Shown in pieces: positions 1 to 6,337 of a DNA stretch of 6,903 bases. Position 1 is the first letter of the stretch; each line of letters begins with the position of its first letter. The position numbers were made by a program, and so were the translations under genes. The notes under the pieces are model-generated. The model ran no database searches. It saw only the letters and a program-made list of their open reading frames with translations, and was not told the DNA's origin. The DNA is from GCA-020356105 sp964347475. GTDB lineage: Bacteria > Pseudomonadota > Alphaproteobacteria > UBA8366 > JADFVY01. The stretch is from positions 1 through 6,903 of the forward strand of contig CAYFYY010000146.1 in assembly GCA_964347475.1 (NCBI GenBank), in the 5' to 3' direction.

Positions 1-2
1 GC

Positions 3-743
3 ACGCTGATCGACGTCGGCGTCTCCTTCGATGCCGAGATCGCGCGCGACATCCCCGCCATCTCCGCCACCAGCTGGTCGCCGCGGCAATACGTGCTCGG
101 CGCGCGGCCGGTGCTCGCGCAGGACTATGGGCCACAGGGCCTGAACGCCTTCAACCTGCAGTTCGACTATGGCGTCGTGGTGCTGCCGCTGTCCGGCGGC
201 GCGCTGGTCACCCATGGCGGCGCGATCGTCGATCTGTCGGGCATCGAGCCGGTCACCCTGCCGCATCCGCAGTTCCTGCGCTCGATCGCCAATGTGCGCG
301 ACCCGGCGCTGTTCACCGTCGTTGGATACGGCATCGGCGAGGCGCACAAGCGGCCGCGCGCGGGCGGCAATGCGGGCGGCGCGGTCAACGACGTCTCCAA
401 GCTCGGCGTGCGCTGGACGACCACCGGCACCGCCTTCATCACCTTCATGGGCCAGGACCTGAACCTGATGATGGGCTCGCAGAACCCGGCCCGCGACCAT
501 ACCGGCAGCTGCAGCGGCGATTCCGGCGGCCCGCTGTTCTACGACGACGGCGGCGTCGAGCTGCAGGTCGCGATCACCAGCTCGGGCGATGCCATCTGCC
601 GCGCCACCGGCGTCACGGTGCGCACCGATACGCCGCAGATCCAGGCGTTCCTCGGCTGCGTGCTGGCGGCCCCGACGGTGGACGAGATCGGGCTGTGCGG
701 CTGCACCGCGGTCGACCGCCAGGGCGAGTGCCCGAAACCGTGA
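3..743 (+). CDS. Trypsin-like serine protease (peptidase S1), 5'-truncated by window edge
   Basis: The frame is open from base 3 to a TGA at 741-743, giving 246 visible residues; the true start lies upstream of the window. The GTG at 93 is internal, because the reading frame continues before it with no stop. The catalytic serine sits in a textbook GDSGGP motif (visible residue Ser174, codon 522-524). Asp55 in the stretch FDYGVVVL fits the catalytic aspartate of the S1 family; the histidine must lie off the left edge. Cys170 and Cys199 flank the active-site serine and the later AIC stretch, matching the conserved S1 disulfide around the specificity pocket. The segment TGVTVRTDTPQIQAFL resembles the closing strand and C-terminal helix of trypsins. 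Four more cysteines (219, 232, 234, 243) form a short tail beyond the normal fold. A disulfide-containing S1 protease is expected to act outside the cytoplasm, though the signal peptide is not in view. The substrate is unknown. Family assignment is firm; a catalytically inactive homologue cannot be excluded without the histidine. Confidence 0.88.
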   Translation, partial: TLIDVGVSFDAEIARDIPAISATSWSPRQYVLGARPVLAQDYGPQGLNAFNLQFDYGVVVLPLSGGALVTHGGAIVDLSGIEPVTLPHPQFLRSIANVRDPALFTVVGYGIGEAHKRPRAGGNAGGAVNDVSKLGVRWTTTGTAFITFMGQDLNLMMGSQNPARDHTGSCSGDSGGPLFYDDGGVELQVAITSSGDAICRATGVTVRTDTPQIQAFLGCVLAAPTVDEIGLCGCTAVDRQGECPKP

Positions 744-746
744 CCT

Positions 747-758
747 GCGGCGTGCCGC
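747..758. terminator. Small GC hairpin between two convergent genes (weak candidate)
   Basis: The 16-nt gap between the protease stop (743) and the lipoprotein stop (760) contains GCGGC-GT-GCCGC, a 5-bp inverted repeat that must open to about 4 bp to leave a usable loop. It lies where a shared bidirectional terminator would be expected. There is no T-run on either side, so intrinsic termination is not well supported, and in such GC-rich DNA an inverted repeat this short can arise by chance. Confidence 0.2.
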
Positions 759-759
759 G

Positions 760-1611
760 TTATGCGGGCTCGGGCACGCTGCCGGCCTCGGATACCGCGC
801 CCGCCGCGGCCGTCCCGTGCTCATCGACGATGCCGGACCATGCCTTTTCGATCTCCGGCACCAGGGCCTCGAAGGCCTTGCGTTCGGTGGCGACGCGCAG
901 CTCGTCCACGGCATCGCGGCTGCCCCAGACGCTGGCGTAGCGGCTCTCGCGGGCGCTCGCCTCGGCGAGGCCGTAGAGGAATTCCGTGCGCACGTCGAAG
1001 AAGGCGGCCGACGCCGTGGTCGTCACCGCGACCTCCTTGTTCGGCAACAGGCCGAGCGCGATGACGTTGACGGGGCCGAAATGCTGGGCGCCGACCCGGA
1101 ACGAGGTATCGAACGTGTAGACCAGCAGGATATCGGCCTTGAGGCGCGCCGCCGCGGTGCGCAGAGCGTTCAGCGAGTCGAGCTCGACCGGCAGCAGGAT
1201 GCGGTTGAGCGGCCCGAACCCGGCCACCCCCGGCATCGCCGCCATGCGCGCAAAACTCTCGTCGCTTTCCACGTCGCGCGTCGTCACCACGCTGTAGCGC
1301 CCGGTGCCGAAGCCGGTGCCGGTTTGCGAGGCATAGCCCGGCGCCTGCACCCGCGCCACCGCGATCCTGGCCGGGAACCATGCAGTCGGCTCGATCTTAA
1401 GGAATTCGTTGATGGCGACCCCGGCCGCCCGGGCCGGCGCGACCGCAGCGCCCGGTGCGGTCGTCGACGGCGCGGCGATGTCGGGCTCGGCCAGCTCGAC
1501 CAGCTTAACGCTGCCGCCCGGTGTCGTATAGCTGGCGCAGCCCGCCAGCACGAGGCCGAGGACTGCCGGCAAGGCGGCAGTGCTGAAAAGACGCAAAGTT
1601 CTGGAAAACAT
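760..1611 (-). CDS. Predicted lipoprotein of unknown function
   Basis: This 283-residue protein starts at the ATG at 1611-1609. I chose this start because it directly precedes a lipoprotein signal peptide: basic residues Arg4 and Arg7, a hydrophobic core (residues 12-22), and the lipobox L22-A23-G24-C25. The longer open frame upstream (to 1863) encodes arginine-rich, non-conserved-looking sequence and overlaps the previous gene. A G-run at 1619-1624, 7 nt before the ATG, is a modest ribosome binding site. Residue +2 after Cys25 is Ala, not Asp, so by the enteric sorting rule it would go to the outer membrane. Residues 26-65 are a low-complexity Ala/Pro/Thr linker. The folded part (about 66-265) ends its middle section with an amphipathic helix and a buried strand (ALRTAAARLKADILLVYTFD, about 149-168), an alpha/beta pattern also seen in CsgG-like and similar periplasmic lipoproteins. 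I do not recognise the family. The tail after residue 265 is again Ala/Gly-rich. It is convergent with the protease gene. Confidence 0.85.
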   Translation of the reverse strand: MFSRTLRLFSTAALPAVLGLVLAGCASYTTPGGSVKLVELAEPDIAAPSTTAPGAAVAPARAAGVAINEFLKIEPTAWFPARIAVARVQAPGYASQTGTGFGTGRYSVVTTRDVESDESFARMAAMPGVAGFGPLNRILLPVELDSLNALRTAAARLKADILLVYTFDTSFRVGAQHFGPVNVIALGLLPNKEVAVTTTASAAFFDVRTEFLYGLAEASARESRYASVWGSRDAVDELRVATERKAFEALVPEIEKAWSGIVDEHGTAAAGAVSEAGSVPEPA

Positions 1612-1733
1612 GTCGTTACCCCCCGTGATTGAGACATCGAGGGGAACCTGTCTACGCCCCGAATGCGACCCGCTCGCGGCGCTTGCGGGGCCGGGGTGCG
1701 ACGCTTCCGGCAAAGTGCTGCCGTATTTGCGGC

Positions 1734-1756
1734 GGGCGGCATGCCAAACGCCGCCC
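1734..1756 (-). terminator. GC-rich hairpin after the aas-like gene
   Basis: A perfect 7-bp inverted repeat, GGGCGGC and GCCGCCC with a 9-nt loop, begins about 20 nt after the TGA of the LplT-Aas gene (1778). The position suits a transcription terminator or an mRNA 3'-end stabilising structure. No T-run follows in the minus-strand direction, so it does not meet the classic intrinsic-terminator pattern. The remaining sequence up to the lipoprotein start (1612-1733) shows no clear promoter or RNA element by eye. Confidence 0.4.
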
Positions 1757-1777
1757 TTCAAAGAACGATATCCCGCC

Positions 1778-4700
1778 TCACGCCGCGCCGGCGGCGCCGT
1801 TGGCGGCGAGGCGCTCGACCGCGGGGTAGTCGGTCTTGCCGCTGCCCAGCACCGGGATCGCATCGACCGTCACCACGCTGCGCGGCACCGCCAGCTCGGT
1901 GCCGCCGTTGACCTGCACATGGGCGAGGATGACGTCGCGGCGGGCGCGCATGGCGTCGGTCACCAGGATGATCCGCTCGCCCTTGCGGCCGTCCGGCAGG
2001 GCGACCGCCGCGTGCCGGTTGTCCGGCCACAACGCGGCGGCCTGCGCCTCGACCGCGGTCAGCGAGACCATCTCGCCGGCGACCTTGGCGAAGCGCCGGG
2101 CGCGGCCGACGATCGTCATGTACCCGTCATCGTCGATGTAGACGATGTCGCCGGTGTCGTGCCAGCCGTCCGGGGGCGGCTTCAGCACCCCGGGTTCGTC
2201 CGGTGTCAGATAGCCGAGCATGACGTTGGGGCCGGAAACCTCGAGCCGCGCGCCGTCGACGATGCCGGGGATCGGCACCAGCCGGTGCTTGATGCCGGGC
2301 AGCAGGCGGCCGACGGTGCCGGCGCGATAGTGCATCGGCGTGTTGGTGGCGATCACCGGCGACGTCTCGGTGGTGCCGTAGCCCTCGAAGATGCGCAGGC
2401 CGAACCGGTTGGCCCAGACGCGCCGCGTCTCGTCGCGCACCTTCTCGGCCCCGGCGAAGACGTAGCGCACGCTGTAGAAGTCGTAGGCGTGCGCCGCGTT
2501 GGCATAGCCGCACAGGAAGGTGTCGGTGCCGAACAGGATGGTGGCGTTGCGGTCGTACACCAGCTCCGGCACGACGCGGTAGTGCAGCGGGTTCGGGTAC
2601 AGGAACACGCGCACGCCCGACAGCAGCGGCAGCAGCAGCCCGCCGGTCAGCCCGAAGGCGTGGAAGGTCGGCAGCGCGTTGAACACCGTGTCGGTGGGGT
2701 TGAAGTCGATGCGCGCCGACAGCTGGTGGCGGTTGGCCTCGAGGTTCTCGTGGCTCAGCACCACGCCCTTCGGCTGTCCCTCGGAGCCCGAGGTAAACAG
2801 CACGACGGCCGGGTCATGCGGCGTGCAGCGCCGGGTGCAGCGTCGGTGGAGCCAGCCGGCGAGCGGCACCGCCATCAGCCCGACGAGCATCGACAGCCGC
2901 CCGATCCTGCGGCGGTAATCCTCGAGCCAGACGATCTTCACCTCTACTTTAAGCGCCTTGACGACATCGCGCAGCCCGGCGGCGCGCACGAACTGGCGCG
3001 AGGTGACGACGGTGTCGACCTCGGCCGCCCGGCACGCCGTCAGCATCGCCGCCGCGCCCGCCGTGTAGTTGAGCATCGCCGGCACGCGGCCGAAGGCCTG
3101 CATGCCGAAGAAGGCGATCGCGCCGGCGTTGGTATTGGGCATCATCAGCCCGATCCTGGCACCGCAGCGGGCGAGCCGGGACAGATACCAGCCGAGCAGC
3201 AGGCTCGACGCCACCAGCCGCGTGTAGGTCAGCGGCTCGCGCTCGATGTCCTCGAGCACCACCGCATCGCCGCCATGGTGGTGGTGGGCGTCGAGCAGGG
3301 CCGCGAACAGCGACTGGCGGCGGAACCCGGTCTGGAAGATGGTCTCGCTCATCACGTCGTACAGCCAGTCGGCCAGCGCGTCGCGCCGCCTGCGCCCCTT
3401 GAGCCCGTTGGCCAGCTCGATGTGCCGCGGCTCGAGGATGGTCATCGTGATCTTCGGGAACCAGCGCAGCCGGACCTTGCCCTGCAGCCGCGAGAACACC
3501 GAGTACTTGGCGCCGGAGATGCGCAGCGGCAGGATCGTCGCATCGGCCATGTCGGCGATCGCGCCGGGGCCTTCGTAGACCTTCATCAGCGAGCCGGTGA
3601 CGGTGATCCGACCTTCCGGGAAAATCACGCAGGGCTGGCCGTCCTTGACCGCCTGCACCAGTTTCTTGGCCGCCATCGGGTTGGTCGGGTCGATCGGCAG
3701 CAGGTCGAACAGCAGGAAGGCCGGACGCACCCACCAGCGCCTGGCGATGAAGCTGTTGATCGCGAAGACCGGCCGACCGGGCAGGAAGCAGGTGATCAAC
3801 ACGCCGTCGAGGAACGAGGTGTGGTTGGCGACGACCACGACGCGCGGCCCGGCCCTGGCCACGTTCTGGGCACCGTGCACCTCGACCCCGTAGAGCCAGC
3901 GCAGCAGGAATCGGCCGATGCCCTTGGCCACCTCCTCCGGCAACAGGAGGGTGATGTAGACCGCCGCCACCATGTTGCCGAGGGAGAGCGTCAGGAAGAC
4001 GTCGACGACCGAGAAGCTGGCCGACAGCATCGCTGCCGAGACGCCGGCCGCGACCACCATGAAGGCGGCGTTCATGATGTTGTTGGCGGCGATGTTGCGG
4101 GCCCGGTGCGCCTCGGCGCTCCGTGCCTGCATGATGGCATAGAGCGGCACGATGAACAGGCCGCCGCACACGGCGATCATCACCAGCGTTCCGAGGATCC
4201 AGAGGTTGATCGCCGACGCAAGGAAACCCTCGATGCCGATGCGGGCCGCCGCATCGGCTGGCGGAAGGTCGCGCACCAGGTAATGCAGGACGAGGCCGAA
4301 CAGCGCCATGCCGAGGGCGCCGAACGGCACGTAGCGGGCGCTGACCTCGCCCTTGAGCCAGCGGTTGCAGAGCAGCGAGCCGACGCCGATGCCGACCGAG
4401 AAGGCGAGCAGGAACAGGTTCACCACCGACTCGTCGCCGCCCAGCAGGTCCTTGCCGAGGGACGGGAACTGCGCGAGGAACACGGCGCCCACCGCCCAGA
4501 ACCAGGAGATCCCGACGATCGAGCGGAACACCGGGACGTTGCCCTTGGCATGGCGCAGGATCGACCAGGTCTCGCCGAGGATGTTGGGGTTGAGCTTCAG
4601 GTCCGGTGCGGCCGGCCCCGCCTTCGGGATGAACAGGCTGGCGCCGGCGCCGACCGCGGCGATCGTCACCAGCGAAGCGGAGACGAGGTGCAGGCCGTTC

Positions 4701-5218
4701 TCGCCGTTGATCAGCACCCCGCCGAACATCGTGCCGAGGAGGATCGCAAGGAACGTTCCCGTCTCGACCAGGGCATTGCCGCCGACCAGCTCGTCCTCCG
4801 CCAGGTGGTCGGGCAGGATGCCGTATTTGAGCGGCCCGAAGAAGGCGGACTGGGTGCCCATCAGGAACAGAATGGCCAGCAGCAGCCAGACATCGCCGAC
4901 GAAGAAGGCAACGGCGGCCGAGCCCATGACAACGATCTCGAACAGCTTGACGTAGAAGATCAGGCGCGATTTCTCGAACCGGTCGGCCATCTGCCCGGCG
5001 ATCGCCGAGAACAGGAAGAACGGCAGGATGAAGATGCCGGCCGAAGCGGTGACCACGACCCGCGAGTCGATCTGCGCGGCGTAGGTCGCGTTGAACGTGA
5101 CCAGCAGGACCAGCGCGAAGCGGTAGGCGTTGTCGTTGAACGCGCCGAGGAACTGCGTTGTGAACAGCGGCAGGAACCGCCGGCTGCGCAGGAGATGGAA
5201 CTGGCCGTGGTCGCTCAA
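1778..5218 (-). CDS. aas: Trifunctional LplT-PlsC-acyl-ACP synthetase (acyl-ACP--lysophospholipid acyltransferase with fused transporter)
   Basis: This 1146-residue protein joins three domains. Residues 1 to about 430 are an MFS transporter like LplT: many membrane segments and the early signature FLGAFNDNAYRF (about 23-34). Residues about 440-620 are a PlsC-type acyltransferase with the HX4D motif (NHTSFLD, His466 and Asp471) and FPEGR (533-537). Residues about 650-1146 are an acyl-ACP synthetase with the AMP-binding P-loop FTSGSEGQPKG (808-818), YGTTE (947-951), WHDTGD (1019-1024) and the adenylation lysine in GSGKTD (Lys1128). A hydrophobic stretch at about 775-790 may contact the membrane. 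The last part closely follows E. coli Aas as I remember it (for example LHYRVVPELVYDR and RRFAKVAGEMVSL). By family knowledge, lysophosphatidylethanolamine is flipped inward by the LplT part and re-acylated at sn-1 with acyl-ACP formed from fatty acid, ATP and ACP. E. coli splits this between LplT and Aas. The start is inferred as TTG at 5218-5216, because AAGGAG lies 8 nt upstream; an in-frame ATG at 5326 would put the start deep inside the preceding hydrolase gene. All visible catalytic residues are intact. Confidence 0.93.
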   Translation of the reverse strand: MSDHGQFHLLRSRRFLPLFTTQFLGAFNDNAYRFALVLLVTFNATYAAQIDSRVVVTASAGIFILPFFLFSAIAGQMADRFEKSRLIFYVKLFEIVVMGSAAVAFFVGDVWLLLAILFLMGTQSAFFGPLKYGILPDHLAEDELVGGNALVETGTFLAILLGTMFGGVLINGENGLHLVSASLVTIAAVGAGASLFIPKAGPAAPDLKLNPNILGETWSILRHAKGNVPVFRSIVGISWFWAVGAVFLAQFPSLGKDLLGGDESVVNLFLLAFSVGIGVGSLLCNRWLKGEVSARYVPFGALGMALFGLVLHYLVRDLPPADAAARIGIEGFLASAINLWILGTLVMIAVCGGLFIVPLYAIMQARSAEAHRARNIAANNIMNAAFMVVAAGVSAAMLSASFSVVDVFLTLSLGNMVAAVYITLLLPEEVAKGIGRFLLRWLYGVEVHGAQNVARAGPRVVVVANHTSFLDGVLITCFLPGRPVFAINSFIARRWWVRPAFLLFDLLPIDPTNPMAAKKLVQAVKDGQPCVIFPEGRITVTGSLMKVYEGPGAIADMADATILPLRISGAKYSVFSRLQGKVRLRWFPKITMTILEPRHIELANGLKGRRRRDALADWLYDVMSETIFQTGFRRQSLFAALLDAHHHHGGDAVVLEDIEREPLTYTRLVASSLLLGWYLSRLARCGARIGLMMPNTNAGAIAFFGMQAFGRVPAMLNYTAGAAAMLTACRAAEVDTVVTSRQFVRAAGLRDVVKALKVEVKIVWLEDYRRRIGRLSMLVGLMAVPLAGWLHRRCTRRCTPHDPAVVLFTSGSEGQPKGVVLSHENLEANRHQLSARIDFNPTDTVFNALPTFHAFGLTGGLLLPLLSGVRVFLYPNPLHYRVVPELVYDRNATILFGTDTFLCGYANAAHAYDFYSVRYVFAGAEKVRDETRRVWANRFGLRIFEGYGTTETSPVIATNTPMHYRAGTVGRLLPGIKHRLVPIPGIVDGARLEVSGPNVMLGYLTPDEPGVLKPPPDGWHDTGDIVYIDDDGYMTIVGRARRFAKVAGEMVSLTAVEAQAAALWPDNRHAAVALPDGRKGERIILVTDAMRARRDVILAHVQVNGGTELAVPRSVVTVDAIPVLGSGKTDYPAVERLAANGAAGAA

Positions 5219-5226
5219 CGTCGAGT

Positions 5227-5232
5227 CTCCTT
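5227..5232 (-). promoter_or_regulatory. Ribosome binding site that fixes a TTG start for the aas-like gene
   Basis: On the minus strand AAGGAG is followed by 8 nt and then TTG (5218-5216). The resulting N-terminus begins MSDHGQFHLLRSRRF and enters the first membrane segment at about residue 15, as expected for an LplT-type transporter. There is no ATG or GTG in a comparable position, and the site lies in the 41-nt gap after the hydrolase stop. Confidence 0.7.
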
Positions 5233-5259
5233 GCCGTCGCCCGCCCCGGTGCGCGCCGC

Positions 5260-6048
5260 CTAGACGAATCCGATCAGCGCATCCAGCGTGGCGTCCGGTT
5301 GCTCGGCCATGATCATATGGCCGCACCGGTTAAGAATTATCGTATCGGCGGCGTGAAAAGCATCGGCCAGCGCTTTTCCGCCCTTGAGCGGGGTCATGAA
5401 ATCGCTGTCGGCGAGGATCAGCCGCACCGGGCAGATCACCTTCGCCGCGGACTCGAGGCCGCTCTTGTAGGCGGCGCAGGCGGCAAGGTCGGTGTGCAGC
5501 ACGCCGGCCGGCCCGTGCGCCAGCAGCTCGACACCGGAGCCGACCATCCACATGCCGGGCGCCTGGTCGCGGCCGAGCTGCGCCGGCCGGCTGAAGCCCC
5601 AGAAGCAGATCGCCTCGTAGGCCGCGCGGTCGTTCGCCTCGGCCGCCGCCAGGAGGTCCGGATGCACCGGCATCGCCGCCGCCGCGCCGACCAGGGCCAG
5701 CGCCCGCACCCTGTCGGGGTGCCGCGCCGCGCATTCCAGCGCCACCAACGAGCCCATCGAATGACCAACCAAGGCAGCCTCCTCCAGCCCTGCGGTATCG
5801 ATCGAAGCCGCCAGCCAGTCGCCCATCGCCGGGATCGAGGTGAGCGGCGGGCCTTCGGACTTGCCGTGGCCGGGCAGGTCGACCGCCAGCACGGCGTAAC
5901 CGTGATGCGCGAAGTAGCGGGTCTGCAGCGCCCACACCGTGCGGTCCAGCCCGGCTCCGTGAACGAAGATCACCGCCGGAAGCGCCGGATCGAAGTCCCG
6001 GCCCCCGGTCGCCGCGTGGACGCGCCTGCCGTCGACCGTCAGCTCCAT
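5260..6048 (-). CDS. Alpha/beta-hydrolase fold hydrolase (esterase or lipase-like)
   Basis: This complete 262-residue gene starts at ATG 6048-6046, preceded by GGAGG at 6059-6055 with 6-nt spacing, and ends at TAG 5262-5260. The single-domain alpha/beta hydrolase pattern is complete: oxyanion-hole motif VHGAG (29-33), VDLPGHGKSEG (56-66), nucleophile elbow GHSMGS with Ser97 (95-100), acid Asp216 in LADSDFMTP, and catalytic His244 in CGHMIMAEQPD. There is no signal peptide, so it is expected to be cytoplasmic. The cap region (about 125-190) includes an aromatic stretch, AICFWGF (146-152), suggesting a hydrophobic substrate pocket. The family covers esterases, lactonases, lipases and C-C hydrolases; the sequence alone does not choose between them. 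The next gene, the LplT-Aas fusion, begins 41 nt downstream on the same strand, which makes co-transcription likely and suggests, without proving, a lipid-related role. Confidence 0.9.
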   Translation of the reverse strand: MELTVDGRRVHAATGGRDFDPALPAVIFVHGAGLDRTVWALQTRYFAHHGYAVLAVDLPGHGKSEGPPLTSIPAMGDWLAASIDTAGLEEAALVGHSMGSLVALECAARHPDRVRALALVGAAAAMPVHPDLLAAAEANDRAAYEAICFWGFSRPAQLGRDQAPGMWMVGSGVELLAHGPAGVLHTDLAACAAYKSGLESAAKVICPVRLILADSDFMTPLKGGKALADAFHAADTIILNRCGHMIMAEQPDATLDALIGFV

Positions 6049-6054
6049 GGCTTA

Positions 6055-6059
6055 CCTCC
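6055..6059 (-). promoter_or_regulatory. Strong Shine-Dalgarno site of the hydrolase gene
   Basis: GGAGGTA on the minus strand (GGAGG at 6059-6055) lies 6 nt before the ATG at 6048. It supports this ATG as the start of the hydrolase and shows that the gene is translated independently of anything upstream. Confidence 0.75.
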
Positions 6060-6084
6060 GGTTTGGATATCCGTGCGGTGGGAA

Positions 6085-6113
6085 ATATCACCTCCACCCA
6101 AGCCTTCCGCCAA
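6085..6113 (-). promoter_or_regulatory. Possible sigma-70 type promoter for the hydrolase-aas unit (weak)
   Basis: On the minus strand TTGGCG (6113-6108) and TGATAT (6090-6085) are separated by 17 nt and end 36 nt before the hydrolase ATG. Spacing and location fit a housekeeping promoter, but the boxes match the consensus at only about 4 of 6 and 3 of 6 positions. It sits between the repeat pair and the hydrolase gene, so it would allow transcription independent of the upstream sulfhydrylase gene. This is an inference from pattern only. Confidence 0.25.
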
Positions 6114-6150
6114 CAAGGGGAACTCTGCGGCACGAAGGAGGTTTCCCTCG

Positions 6151-6192
6151 CACTTCGAGACCGCTGCTGTCGCAGCCTCCTCAGCATGAGGA
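6151..6192 (-). repeat. Palindromic intergenic repeat, copy A (REP-like, Hyphomicrobiales type)
   Basis: Read on the minus strand this copy is CCTCATGCTGAGGAGG, then GCTGC-GACA-GCAGC, then GGTCTCGAAG. It contains two consecutive small hairpins: TCCTCA-nnn-TGAGGA (6178-6192, 6-bp stem) and GCTGC/GCAGC (6163-6176, 5-bp stem). It is in inverted orientation to copy B at 6205-6243. From general knowledge, elements of this form are scattered in many copies between genes in Bradyrhizobium and Rhodopseudomonas relatives. Confidence 0.75.
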
Positions 6193-6204
6193 AGATCTCG
6201 AGTA

Positions 6205-6243
6205 TCCTCACCCTGAGGAGGCGCGAAGCGCCGTCTCGAAGGG
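6205..6243 (+). repeat. Palindromic intergenic repeat, copy B (REP-like, Hyphomicrobiales type)
   Basis: This copy reads TCCTCA-CCC-TGAGGA (6205-6219, 6-bp stem), then GGCGC-GAA-GCGCC (6220-6232, 5-bp stem), then GTCTCGAAGGG. It is the inverted partner of copy A, separated by 12 nt. Nine-base arms at both ends of the units match perfectly between copies: CTTCGAGAC (6153-6161) with GTCTCGAAG (6233-6241), and GCCTCCTCA (6175-6183) with TGAGGAGGC (6214-6222). The pair can therefore fold as one long hairpin as well as four small ones. It lies downstream of the sulfhydrylase gene and upstream of the hydrolase. Confidence 0.78.
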
Positions 6244-6337
6244 CCCCTGCCCACCTTCTCAGAGGCACCGAAGAGGGCGGCGGACCGGAGGGGACGAACC
6301 CGACTCGGGAAAAACTCGTACATTGCCTCTCCTCCCC

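Noticed and set aside
589..1632. A 347-codon plus-strand open frame across the lipoprotein gene
   Set aside because: It is the same in-register antisense effect. It also overlaps the end of the protease gene, and its product is low-complexity and arginine-rich.
1612..1863. N-terminal extension of the lipoprotein to the upstream start at 1863
   Set aside because: The extension overlaps the last 86 nt of the LplT-Aas gene, is compositionally unlike a protein, and would bury the lipoprotein signal peptide internally.
1580..5263. A 1227-codon open frame on the plus strand, antisense to almost all of the LplT-Aas gene
   Set aside because: Its codons are exact reverse complements of the real gene's codons. 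It stays open only because the real gene lacks TTA, CTA and TCA codons in this GC-rich genome. The product is a His/Asp/Arg/Gln-rich shadow with no domain, while the minus-strand protein has every expected catalytic motif.
5299..6189. A 296-codon plus-strand open frame across the hydrolase gene
   Set aside because: It is in register with the hydrolase codons on the opposite strand and has no recognisable domain; the hydrolase triad on the minus strand is complete.
6299..6309. CCCGA-C-TCGGG inverted repeat next to a T-run after metY, as a possible terminator
   Set aside because: In the direction of metY transcription the TTTTT comes before the hairpin, not after it, and the loop is a single base; this does not match an intrinsic terminator.
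6049..6337. Possible riboswitch (for example a SAM-responsive element) in the intergenic region next to the methionine gene
   Set aside because: The region lies downstream of metY, not in its leader, and the only clear structure in it is explained by the repeat pair.
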